This document shows, in pieces, positions 1 through 7,095 of a stretch of 63,347 nt of DNA. Position 1 is the first letter of the stretch. Each line of letters starts with the position of its first letter. Made by a program: the position numbers and the translations under genes. The stretch is from Pseudomonas sp. CBZ-4 (GTDB lineage: Bacteria; Pseudomonadota; Gammaproteobacteria; Pseudomonadales; Pseudomonadaceae). The stretch spans positions 1-63,347 of the forward strand of contig NZ_ANNV01000063.1 of NCBI RefSeq assembly GCF_000346755.1, in the 5' to 3' direction. Below the pieces are notes generated by a model. The model was not told where the DNA came from. It did no database searches and was given only the letters and a program-made list of their open reading frames with translations.

Positions 1-786
1 GCAGCCTACGTTGCATGCGGCAATACTTTTCGTACAAAGCCTAGATTATGGGCTTTGTTGCATGAGGGTCCTGCAGTTGACAGCGCACCTCCTCCTGGAG
101 CAGAAGTGTCAGGCTCTGTGGCATCCCCGGCAGCAAACAGTTCCCAGAAAGCAATTCCGAGCCAGGCAGAGCCAGCTATTACGCCAGCAGTGATAGGTGT
201 TGAGATGCCCGTCATTTCCGGCTGGTACACGTTCTGCCCTACCGCGGCTGACCAAGGTAGCCCAAAACTTCTGGATCTCCTTTATGACGTGCGAGCGAAT
301 GCCGGCAAAGTGGCCTTCTTCGACATACAGGTGGACATCGACTGCGTGTTGGGCAGGCAGCCGGACTATGATGCTGCGTTCAGTAGGCTCGAGGACGCGG
401 ACGAGGTAATTTACCTCTTGCGCGTGCCCCTAGTAATGGACGGCGATCCTGTCACGCCCCGGCAATGGATTAGCGGCAAGCGCGATCCCTCCGTTCTGCG
501 TACCATGTATAGCGACAATGGTTCCGCGATAGCGATACACAATGGGAACGACAGTCGTAATCCCCTGTCACGTTTCCAGCCCCATGTTGAGGGAAGCAAC
601 GACATCCTCTTCGGGCCCTATGCGATAAAGGAAAGCTCCGACGACGATGCCATCACGTTCGATCTGAACGCTTCGTTTCTTGACAGTGCCGCTCTGCAGC
701 AGGCGACCATTATCGCGGAAGAACTCCGTGCTACCCGTGCGCTGCCTACGACTTTGCATTCGCCAGTCGGGAAAGGCGGGTCATAA
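1..786 (+). CDS. Hypothetical protein, 5' end cut by window edge
   Basis: The reading frame is open from base 1 to the stop at 784-786, so the real start is probably outside the window; a TTG at 55 is the first internal start candidate but has no clear ribosome binding site. The visible part starts with a Pro/Ala/Ser-rich linker (about the first 70 residues), followed by a mixed, acidic globular region with no cysteine-rich or nucleotide-binding motif I recognise. I cannot assign a family. It lies in the mobile element and is followed by about 400 bases without a convincing gene. A periplasmic or surface protein is possible from the low-complexity linker, but this is a guess. Confidence 0.5.
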   Translation, partial: AAYVACGNTFRTKPRLWALLHEGPAVDSAPPPGAEVSGSVASPAANSSQKAIPSQAEPAITPAVIGVEMPVISGWYTFCPTAADQGSPKLLDLLYDVRANAGKVAFFDIQVDIDCVLGRQPDYDAAFSRLEDADEVIYLLRVPLVMDGDPVTPRQWISGKRDPSVLRTMYSDNGSAIAIHNGNDSRNPLSRFQPHVEGSNDILFGPYAIKESSDDDAITFDLNASFLDSAALQQATIIAEELRATRALPTTLHSPVGKGGS

Positions 787-1196
787 CCGTTTTTGTTTTG
801 CGCAACTGCCATTCTGCTTGTGGTTGGGAATGTTTGCGAACCAACACCGCAATGTTCGAAGCGCGAGCGGTAAAGATCCGGCTTGGGGCGGAAGCCGTCG
901 ATCAGAAGGATCAGCTCTTGGCCATTGCCTGCTTATCGTCACTTTGGCATTCGTTGATTCTGTTCAATCTCGAGCCAGGGCATCCGTCGTCGTCTGTTGT
1001 GCATCCTTTGCACGTAATGTTGCTGTACGTCTGCAATGTCGTCATCTGCCGCCCATCTAACGCGCGGCAGAGCGGCAGCGGTGCATTGCCAACTCCGCTT
1101 CCGTAAATTTCTGACGGTAAAATCGCCTGAAAGCGAATTTTTGATACCGGATGAGATGCCACCATTTGGGCTCTAGAAGCAGTTGGAGCCTTGGCC
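787..1196. other. Intergenic stretch without convincing gene
   Basis: About 400 bases between the edge-truncated hypothetical gene and the mobI-like gene. Short open frames exist on both strands, but they lack good ribosome binding sites and recognisable protein character. The stretch probably holds the promoter of the mobI-like gene. No terminator-like hairpin with a T-run was found behind 786. Confidence 0.4.
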
Positions 1197-1658
1197 ATGA
1201 GCAAAGAACCGCAAGCGATAGTCGCCTTGCTGGATCAGCAATATGAGCAGTTGTTGGTGGACGCGAGACGCCTGGTAACAAGCTATGTGGATGCGTCCAT
1301 GAAGCTGTACAAAAAGACTGGGGCCAGATCTGTTGTAGCTGCCGTGTCAATCAAGCAAACGAGCCCGAATGCGTACTCGATCTACTGGTGCAAACTGGTG
1401 CCACTGCATGGGCAAAAAAACAAATTCGCGCCCCTTACTATTGCCAAGGGCAATGGCAAACACAAATACCCGGCTTCCTCGTTCGAGTTTGTTAAATACC
1501 CTTACCGCCGCCTGGTTTTGCAGGTTGAGGAGCGTCTTGCTGAGATTCGTAGCATTGCCAGCGAGAATCGTCAGCTGCGTCGGACGTTGGTCGCTTATGA
1601 AAAGAAACTGTCTAGATACCAAGCGCTTGATCATGGCGGTCTCTATTCGGGAGAGTAG
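1197..1658 (+). CDS. Probable MobI-like mobilisation protein
   Basis: A 153-residue protein. The ATG at 1197 is preferred over an in-frame TTG at 1191 because GGAG lies 8 bases upstream of it. It has an N-terminal helical part (EQLLVDARRLV), a central beta-type region with an aromatic patch (YSIYWCKLVP) and a basic segment (GNGKHKYP), and a C-terminal helix that looks like a coiled coil (VEERLAEIRSIASENRQLRR). This layout and length resemble the MobI proteins of SXT/IncA-C type elements, which are needed for conjugative mobilisation and are encoded next to oriT. The assignment rests on general resemblance. The stop is followed by an array of 11-mer repeats (1671-1941) and an intrinsic terminator, which fits a gene beside a transfer origin. 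Confidence 0.45.
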   Translation: MSKEPQAIVALLDQQYEQLLVDARRLVTSYVDASMKLYKKTGARSVVAAVSIKQTSPNAYSIYWCKLVPLHGQKNKFAPLTIAKGNGKHKYPASSFEFVKYPYRRLVLQVEERLAEIRSIASENRQLRRTLVAYEKKLSRYQALDHGGLYSGE

Positions 1659-1670
1659 AGGCTGAGTGCC

Positions 1671-1941
1671 TATAAGCAGTGCCGAACGGATCTGAACCGA
1701 TTTTAGCGTCCGAAAGCCCCGTGCAGCATGGTCTGACGGGGCTTTCTTGTATCAGCAGTGAATTCCTGTGCGACATGTTGCAGCGCTTGAGTAGGTTACG
1801 GGCTATAAGCAGTGTAGTGCGCTAAATCTACTCGCTGCCAGCCAGCAGGCCAGTGCATGCGGGGTTCACAGGCTATATTTGCTATTAGCAGTGATGCGTA
1901 CGTCCAAGGCTGCTGGCCAACTGCGATCTGTATTAGCAGTG
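1671..1941 (+). repeat. Five direct copies of TATNAGCAGTG
   Basis: The 11-mer TATNAGCAGTG occurs at 1671-1681, 1750-1760, 1804-1814, 1883-1893 and 1931-1941, always in the same orientation. Start-to-start spacings are 79, 54, 79 and 48 bases. The flanks are not conserved, so these look like protein-binding sites, not copies of a larger unit. An inverted pair GCCAGCAG (1841-1848) / CTGCTGGC (1910-1917) lies inside the array. Iteron-like or oriT accessory sites are plausible because of the adjacent mobI-like gene. Confidence 0.6.
1712..1750 (+). terminator. Intrinsic terminator behind mobI-like gene
   Basis: An 11-bp stem GAAAGCCCCGT (1712-1722) pairs with ACGGGGCTTTC (1736-1746) around a 13-base loop, with a T-rich end. 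It lies 54 bases behind the mobI-like stop codon. Confidence 0.75.
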
Positions 1942-2027
1942 AGAGGCTTCACTTTCATAAAATAAACATTGGTAGGTGCCGGTCTAGCTGGTACCTGTGT
2001 CGCGCAGCGGATGGCGGCGGTGATGCG

Positions 2028-2393
2028 CTACCCTTCACTGCATCGCTGCTGTTCGAATGCAATGCGGTTCATTACGCAGATGGGGATGGGGTAGCCCTGG
2101 ATGTGGGTCGTGAGAGCCTCGCTGCCGGCGATCACCATGATGCAGGAGAGGCCTCTGCGGAAGCGCATTCCTCGTCCCGAGTAATTGCGCGGGATGATCT
2201 CCCATGATTCGTCGTCGTAGTAAAAACCAACGATTTCTGACCAGTGCGATTGGACGCCCGCGCCCATGATGCCTACTGGTGTCAGGCAGAAAATTTCTAC
2301 CTGGGTTTCCTGCCCAAGAGGTACGGCGTAAACCCGACCGTTTGGTGCAATGGGTGGGAAGTACTGCCCGTTACCGAGGTGGCGAAATTCCAT
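2028..2393 (-). CDS. Hypothetical protein, 121 aa
   Basis: The ATG at 2393 has GGAG 7 bases upstream, so I prefer it to a longer frame reaching 2453. The protein has no signal peptide or membrane segment. It is rich in Gly, Pro and aromatic residues (YFPPIAPNGRVYAVPLG; FYYDDESWEIIPRN), suggesting a small beta-rich domain. The C-terminal part has three cysteines. I recognise no family. It faces the mobI-like gene across the 11-mer repeat array. Genes of this type occur singly in Pseudomonas islands, so it may be an element-specific accessory protein. Confidence 0.55.
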   Translation of the reverse strand: MEFRHLGNGQYFPPIAPNGRVYAVPLGQETQVEIFCLTPVGIMGAGVQSHWSEIVGFYYDDESWEIIPRNYSGRGMRFRRGLSCIMVIAGSEALTTHIQGYPIPICVMNRIAFEQQRCSEG

Positions 2394-2746
2394 GGTGGTG
2401 CTCCGGATAGATGAGGTCGCTAGACACTCTCCGGTAGTTTTAGGAAAACCCAAGATCAGATGTTGCCTGCGAGTCGGCGCACGGGTTATGGCGTACCGGG
2501 CAAGCTAATTCGCCACATCGAGAAGCGAGCATGCCGTTGATCTAAGCGCTTCGGCGCTCCGGTCATTTTCGCATTGACGCGGCAACTGACTACCCAGCCA
2601 AGGTCATCGCTGATCTCATGGACTTGGGTGGCAAATATTGCGTATCGCAGTAGTGATGCCTTGCAGGTGGATTCGGGTAGGCGCCCGCTGCCGATGAAAA
2701 GGCAGCGGACAGTTTGTTACAGGTATCTGGTCATACCGCTGAAGAC
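2394..2746. other. Intergenic stretch with one hairpin
   Basis: About 350 bases between the 121-aa hypothetical gene and the 39-aa membrane-protein gene. No convincing gene. A perfect 8-bp stem CCGCTGCC (2685-2692) / GGCAGCGG (2701-2708) lies some 40 bases downstream of the small membrane-protein stop on the minus strand. It may act as a transcript end although no T-run follows. Confidence 0.4.
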
Positions 2747-2866
2747 TCAATCGTCGCCACGCTTCTTGTCCAGATACGCTGCGACCATGTAGCCAACAGC
2801 ACCTGTGATGGTGAGCGCACTGATGACCGCAAGTACCGCATATACCAACAATTCAAAACGATCCAC
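2747..2866 (-). CDS. 39-residue single-pass membrane protein
   Basis: A small gene starting with GTG at 2866 behind an excellent ribosome binding site (AGGAG, 7-base spacer). The product has 39 residues: a short N-terminus MDRFEL, one hydrophobic stretch of about 24 residues with Gly and Ala (LVYAVLAVISALTITGAVGY), and a charged tail ending YLDKKRGDD. The charge pattern suggests the basic C-terminus is cytoplasmic. It lies 75 bases downstream of the integrase-like gene on the same strand, so the two are probably co-transcribed. The function is unknown; options are a regulatory microprotein, a small toxin or holin-like peptide, or an accessory of the element. The coding call rests on start, binding site, codon structure and clear transmembrane composition. 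Confidence 0.6.
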   Translation of the reverse strand: MDRFELLVYAVLAVISALTITGAVGYMVAAYLDKKRGDD

Positions 2867-2941
2867 GCCCTGACTCCTTTGACTCGAGGTAAGCCAAGTT
2901 TAAGGGCGTCTGATCTAATCCCAAATCTGCTGCGTAGTGCC

Positions 2942-3916
2942 TTAGCGGCTGGTACCAGCTGCTTCCTTCAGTAGGGTGGCTCGGGCACCGACGTATGCAT
3001 CAGTTTCCCAGATACGTAAATTTCCGAGCTCGTAGGCGACGTGATCCCGCGCCTCTAGATCCTCGTCGTGGGGAGCGTTTCCCCCAAGAATCGGAGCTTT
3101 ATGATCGGCCCATTGTTCGTAGAGCTCGCAGGCATACGCTGAGCGGCAATCATCAAAATTTAACCCATGAGCAAGCAAAAGCTCCTTAGCTGCAGGTAGG
3201 CTGTTTTGCCGCCATATCCGCCATGCTTCTTGTCTTGGATGGTGACAGTGCCGCACACCTTGAACTGCCGAGGCCGTTTCCAAAACGGCGATCTGCTTGC
3301 CCCCTGAGATATTAATTTTGCGGTGATCGTATGGATCTTCGCTGCCGTTACTTACCGAATGATATCCGTCTGCTTTGGCGTCATTCAGAGCTATTCGGGC
3401 ATCGAAGAAAAACGCTTCACGCAGCGAAATGCCCAGATACCGCACTAACATAATCACCACCGCCAGGTGCTCAGAGAGGCGAGTTTGAACGTCTTCTACA
3501 GCTGCCTCGAACCTCGCTTGATCAAGGCTGCGCGGGACGGTAATCCGTGCATGGTTAGGAAAGCCAATACGGTCGCCAACGTCAGCTGTCGCGACTTTCC
3601 AGCCACCATCGGTTGCAAGGGCCATTACTGAATACACGGTCTCAAGCAAGTTCGCCGCGCCTTGCTGCGAGAGATTCCCGTGGTACACCTGGATACAGAG
3701 TTCTTCGCCGTATTGCCGCACCAGTTTTTTATTGACGAGCTCCAGGATGTCCACCTCATGAGACTCCTTGGCGTAAATACTAAACTGGGCCCACTGCTGG
3801 TCGTGGATCATTGCCTCGTGTTGGCTGAGGAGGCCGCGCCGGACTGCCTCCCTGAGGATCGCCGAACCGGCCTTGCTCAAGTCCCGATCAAAATGTAGGT
3901 GGAAACTCTGCTTCAT
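2942..3916 (-). CDS. Integrase-like protein with altered catalytic residues
   Basis: A 324-residue protein. The ATG at 3916 is chosen because GGAGGA lies 6 bases upstream; a frame reaching 4060 has no such support. The first third is helical (LSQQGAANLLETVYSVM), like the core-binding domain of tyrosine recombinases. The second half resembles the integrase-domain family seen in Pseudomonas islands: an arm with R in GISLREAFFF, a later block DDCRSAYACELYEQW, and ELGNLRIWETDAYVG at the end. In active enzymes the block before R reads H-x-x-R and the later box has H; here these positions are D and N. The final Tyr (AYVG) is present. It may be a DNA-binding regulator or a divergent recombinase. It shares a divergent promoter region with the serine recombinase. 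Confidence 0.6.
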   Translation of the reverse strand: MKQSFHLHFDRDLSKAGSAILREAVRRGLLSQHEAMIHDQQWAQFSIYAKESHEVDILELVNKKLVRQYGEELCIQVYHGNLSQQGAANLLETVYSVMALATDGGWKVATADVGDRIGFPNHARITVPRSLDQARFEAAVEDVQTRLSEHLAVVIMLVRYLGISLREAFFFDARIALNDAKADGYHSVSNGSEDPYDHRKINISGGKQIAVLETASAVQGVRHCHHPRQEAWRIWRQNSLPAAKELLLAHGLNFDDCRSAYACELYEQWADHKAPILGGNAPHDEDLEARDHVAYELGNLRIWETDAYVGARATLLKEAAGTSR

Positions 3917-4035
3917 GGTCATTCCTCCAATCAGCTCAGGTGCTGAGCTGCTGTAGGGAATGTTGAGGAAGAAAAAATATCCTGTGGTTCGTTTTCGGTC
4001 GCTTTCAGCACCTGAAATTGACGAGCGCATCCGTC

Positions 4036-4055
4036 CCGTAAACGGTCGTTTACGG
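4036..4055. promoter_or_regulatory. Perfect 20-bp palindrome between two recombinase genes
   Basis: CCGTAAACG (4036-4044), spacer GT, CGTTTACGG (4047-4055). It lies in the 226-base divergent region between the integrase-like gene (start 3916) and the serine recombinase gene (start 4143). The size and location fit a dimeric operator or one recombinase binding subsite. A related half pattern TTTTCGGTCGCTTT occurs about 45 bases to the left. Confidence 0.5.
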
Positions 4056-4142
4056 CACACATATTCCAGCTGATCTTTTGGACTTGGGATTTACCGCTTT
4101 CCTGTCACTTTTCCTGTACCGAAATCAGTGAGAGAAAAACGT

Positions 4143-4718
4143 ATGGGAAAGCGGATTGGATATGCCCGAGTGTCGACTGATGATCAGAACCTCGACCTGC
4201 AGCGAGATGCACTTGCTCTGGCTGGGTGCTCAACAGTCTACGAGGAGACCATGAGCGGCAAGTCGGCGGACAGGCCGGAGCTGGGGCATTGCCTTAAAGC
4301 TCTGCGTAACGGTGACACTCTGGTTGTCTGGCGACTGGACCGCCTCGGTCGCTCTTTGCCTGACTTGGTTGGGATTGTCAGTAGCTTGGAGCAGGAAGGG
4401 GTGGCCTTCGAATCCATAACTGAACGAATCGAAACCACCAGCGCTGCCGGCAAGCTGATTTTTCACGTGTTCGCTGCCCTGGCTGAGTTTGAGCGCAACC
4501 TCATTCGAGAACGAACTCGTGCAGGACTGGCTGCGGCTCGTGCCCGTGGGAGAAAAGGTGGACGCAAGCCTGCGCTGGATGATCGTCAGGTGCGTGAGAT
4601 ACGAGCTCTTCTCAGAGATCCTGAGATACAGGTAACCGATGTTGCCCGACGGTATGGCGTTTCTCGAACAACGCTTTACCGCTACGTCGGTTCGCCGAAA
4701 TCATCTGCGGTCGTTTAA
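4143..4718 (+). CDS. Serine recombinase of the resolvase/invertase family
   Basis: A 191-residue protein. The ATG at 4143 with GAGAG upstream is preferred over a GTG at 4128. The N-terminal catalytic domain begins RIGYARVSTDDQ, with the nucleophilic Ser at about residue 11 and the conserved Arg two residues before. The RLDRLGRS block and the long helix E (FAALAEFERNLIRERTRAGL) follow. The C-terminal helix-turn-helix reads VARRYGVSRTTLYRYV. All catalytic elements look intact. Such enzymes resolve co-integrates (TnpR) or invert segments (Pin/Gin). No transposase gene is adjacent, so it is either a stand-alone resolvase or the remnant of a Tn3-like element. The palindrome at 4036-4055 may be part of its site. 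Confidence 0.9.
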   Translation: MGKRIGYARVSTDDQNLDLQRDALALAGCSTVYEETMSGKSADRPELGHCLKALRNGDTLVVWRLDRLGRSLPDLVGIVSSLEQEGVAFESITERIETTSAAGKLIFHVFAALAEFERNLIRERTRAGLAAARARGRKGGRKPALDDRQVREIRALLRDPEIQVTDVARRYGVSRTTLYRYVGSPKSSAVV

Positions 4719-4846
4719 GTGGTGGTGTTGTTTTCCGCTGAAGTTGCCCAGAAAATTTTGGGCGCTATGACCTAGCAGGCAAGTGAAGGATATCTCCGGC
4801 GTTCTAAGTGTGCCGGACTACCACTGAATAAAAATAGGGCGTTTTC

Positions 4847-5680
4847 ATGTCGGTGCTTTTTTCTGTGAAGGGATGCGTTGGTACCTTGCTGTTGGTTGCG
4901 TTGGTGGGTTGCTCCAGTACCCCGAAGGTAACGTTGCCAGAACCTAAAGATGTTCCTCGCGAAAAATGGTCCGATGCCATGTTGGTTCTGGAAGCCATGC
5001 GCATCGATGGTCAGCGCGATATTCCAAGGGTAATGGTCGGGAATGAAGTAGATAACCTGAGCGCGCCGCGATCTTCGGGAAGCTCTGGAGGTTTAGCAAC
5101 GGCGGGTTTGGGATACGTGTCGCCTCCAACTGGTTTTAGCAGCGCAGGCGCAGCCTCTCTTGGCGTCGGGTTATTCTTGCTGGGTGGTGGCAGTGCTGGC
5201 CCTGTCTATCGCTACCAGGTTGCTGCGTGGGTGCCTGAGGAACTCGCGTCTAACCCGAAGGAGGCATCTGCGTTGGTCAGGTCGGCCTGGCTTGATGCGA
5301 GAGAAAAATACTTTGGTGGAAAAATCTCAAAGTTGCGTCATGAGCCGGCTAAGTACGCTGACGGATCAGGCAAGAAATACGACAGGCTTGCAGATTTGGC
5401 TGCTGGGAACCCCGCGCCGTTCGACGCTCCGGCGAGCGCTGCGCCAGCGTTCATTTCGGCCGAGAAAGCCTACGGCCCGATTTTCCTGACCGATCCCTCA
5501 GGCGAACTATTTGCTGACGCTAGCAGAGCTGATAAGGACGGCATGGATGCGCTGGCGGGTATTGCTCGTCACCTGCCCGAATGGATGTATGCATACTATC
5601 CTGGGCGGAATTGGCCTAAGGACTTCCGGCCTGCCGCGATTTACAACAAGAACGGCAATCTCTATTTCATTGGGAAGTAG
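4847..5680 (+). CDS. Putative lipoprotein, unknown function
   Basis: A 277-residue protein with a type II signal peptide: a hydrophobic run (TLLLVALVGC) ending in a lipobox with the acylated Cys at residue 22, followed by SS, which suggests outer-membrane sorting. A Gly/Ser-rich low-complexity region (about 75-125) contains a second hydrophobic patch (SLGVGLFLLGGG). The C-terminal half is soluble, with the pattern EWMYAYYPGRNW and a final IYNKNGNLYFIGK. I recognise no family. It stands alone on the plus strand between the serine recombinase and the convergent ATPase gene. It is probably an envelope-located accessory protein of the element. Confidence 0.6.
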   Translation: MSVLFSVKGCVGTLLLVALVGCSSTPKVTLPEPKDVPREKWSDAMLVLEAMRIDGQRDIPRVMVGNEVDNLSAPRSSGSSGGLATAGLGYVSPPTGFSSAGAASLGVGLFLLGGGSAGPVYRYQVAAWVPEELASNPKEASALVRSAWLDAREKYFGGKISKLRHEPAKYADGSGKKYDRLADLAAGNPAPFDAPASAAPAFISAEKAYGPIFLTDPSGELFADASRADKDGMDALAGIARHLPEWMYAYYPGRNWPKDFRPAAIYNKNGNLYFIGK

Positions 5681-5755
5681 TTCGTGGTCGACCAGTGCTA
5701 CTGGCGTGTCGGGATTTTATCTGCGGAATCAGTCATACAGACTCTCGCGCGAGTC

Positions 5756-5826
5756 GAAGGTGTTCAATAAAAGCGAAGGCGCTCAAGACGAGTATTGAGC
5801 ACCTTCGATATTCGTTGAGCACCTTC
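5756..5826. repeat. Four copies of the 12-mer GAAGGYGYTCAA in two orientations
   Basis: Plus-strand copies lie at 5756-5767 and 5775-5786, and inverted copies (TTGAGCACCTTC) at 5795-5806 and 5815-5826. The outer flanks extend the first/third pair to 15-bp arms with one mismatch. A smaller imperfect palindrome (GACTC..GAGTC, 5740-5755) lies just left. The array fills the gap between the convergent lipoprotein and ATPase genes, and the last copy overlaps the ATPase stop codon. It could be a replication origin of iteron type for the RepA-like protein, or a bidirectional transcript end. Confidence 0.6.
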
Positions 5827-6880
5827 AGGAAGAGGTGGGCAGTCCCAATGCCCATCCGCCCTGCATACCTGTTTTGTGTGACCGTATACCGAGCTTTTTC
5901 CGAGCTCTACGAACTGATGCCCACGAAATGCAAGACTCTTCAGCTAGAGACTTCAACGCAGTGATTGCAACAGGCCCAGCTTGTAACGTCTCCTCCAGAA
6001 AGCTGCACGCTTCTTGAATGGCTGATGCTGGTATTGGGCTGTTCGTTTGCTCGATAGCAGCCAGAATGGCTTCAGCGCTTCCTTCGATGGCCTCTCCCCA
6101 TCGGATGCAGGTTGTCTCCAACTGCTCGTCTATAACGATGGGCTCAACGAAATACTCGATCCCCCCGCTATCAATCGAAACGTTAGACTTGGCTCGGACA
6201 AGCACCCTGGCTTCTGAATTCTGATCCTTCTCTGCCACCAGTACAGTGCGAGCGAGCGCGGAGAATGCCTGGCTGCCGATTACACGATTAGCTGCGGAGG
6301 ACTGGGCCGTACCTTTGCTCAGGTGAGATATGCCGAGGACAGCGCAACAATGCCGCTCTGCAAAATCCACTACCATTTGTAGCCCCTGTCGAACTTCGTT
6401 TGCTCGGTGCATGTCCCCCCGAATGAGGTTGATCAGTGGGTCGAAAATCAGCAATGAAACGCCGTTAATCCGTGTGGCTGCCTCGTTCAAAAGGGCAAAG
6501 TTGGCTGCAGGATCAAATTGTCGCCTATTCCCACTCTGATCCCTGAGCCCTTCGATAATGTGCACGCGGTTTAGGTCTGCATCTGCAGCCGTAAGGCGAG
6601 GAATTATCGTGTCAGCTATACCATCCTCACCACTCCAGATTATGACGTTGCCTGCGGCCTCACATTTGCTGCCATCTGGCCAGGCATCTCCTTTACTAAG
6701 CCTGGCTGCCAGCGAGATTGCCAACGTGGTTTTGCCGCACCCACCAGCGCCGGCAAGAATGGATAGCTTTGCCCTTGGCAGCCAGCCTGGCCAAATCCAC
6801 TGGATCTTTTCCACTGGAATATCGACCGCTGCTGTGAGTTCCACCATCCAGCCTGGCTGTTGAGGTGTTTGGGGCTGCAT
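5825..6880 (-). CDS. RepA-like AAA ATPase (putative replicative helicase)
   Basis: A 351-residue protein of the RecA-fold AAA_25/RepA type. Walker A is AGAGGCGKTT (about residues 43-52) and Walker B is LLIFDPL (about 143-149). A GEDG box follows strand 2, as in RepA/KaiC-like hexameric helicases. The C-terminal region has a helical domain (RRARKKLGI) likely to bind DNA. It starts at the ATG at 6880 with GGGAGG 7 bases upstream; this ATG overlaps the stop of the AlpA-like gene (TAATG), indicating translational coupling. In plasmids and satellite elements such proteins unwind the origin. Here it may let the excised element replicate. The 12-mer array directly behind it is a candidate origin. 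Confidence 0.8.
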   Translation of the reverse strand: MQPQTPQQPGWMVELTAAVDIPVEKIQWIWPGWLPRAKLSILAGAGGCGKTTLAISLAARLSKGDAWPDGSKCEAAGNVIIWSGEDGIADTIIPRLTAADADLNRVHIIEGLRDQSGNRRQFDPAANFALLNEAATRINGVSLLIFDPLINLIRGDMHRANEVRQGLQMVVDFAERHCCAVLGISHLSKGTAQSSAANRVIGSQAFSALARTVLVAEKDQNSEARVLVRAKSNVSIDSGGIEYFVEPIVIDEQLETTCIRWGEAIEGSAEAILAAIEQTNSPIPASAIQEACSFLEETLQAGPVAITALKSLAEESCISWASVRRARKKLGIRSHKTGMQGGWALGLPTSS

Positions 6881-7095
6881 TACAAAGCCTCCCTTTGCCG
6901 AATCCAAGCCTGGACTTCGCTGTTACGCCAGCCGACGCTGGAACCGCACAAAAGACGTTGTCGCGGGAAAAGGCCCTCCGATATTTTGCGGTAGATCGTT
7001 GAGCGTTTTAGTCCGACGATTGCCTCGACATCGCGTAAACGAAGAATTTTGTCATCGTCGCTGACGTCGTCAAAGTTGCTAACGTGCATTGCCAT
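6880..7095 (-). CDS. AlpA-family phage-type regulator
   Basis: A 71-residue protein with a winged helix-turn-helix of the AlpA/MerR-excisionase type: ILRLRDVEAIVGLKRSTIY, then RKISEGLFPRQR and the wing GSSVGWRNSEVQAWIRQR. AlpA proteins control integrase and excision functions of P4-like elements. The ATG at 7095 (AGGA upstream) begins a protein of the usual length for the family; the longer frame to 7212 adds an unlike N-terminus. The stop overlaps the start of the RepA-like gene by one base pair set (TAATG), so both are expressed together. It probably switches on excision or replication of the element. Confidence 0.85.
   Translation of the reverse strand: MAMHVSNFDDVSDDDKILRLRDVEAIVGLKRSTIYRKISEGLFPRQRLLCGSSVGWRNSEVQAWIRQREAL

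Noticed and set aside
798..1106. Possible small gene between the truncated hypothetical and mobI-like genes
   Set aside because: No good ribosome binding site, odd composition and no recognisable family.
1671..1941. CRISPR array
   Set aside because: The repeats are only 11 bases with uneven 37-68 base gaps and no cas genes nearby.
2574..2974. Overlapping short plus-strand frames
   Set aside because: They overlap the better-supported minus-strand 39-residue gene and have no binding sites or protein character.
4143..4718. Complete Tn3-type transposon around the serine recombinase
   Set aside because: No transposase gene or 38-bp type terminal inverted repeats were seen around it.
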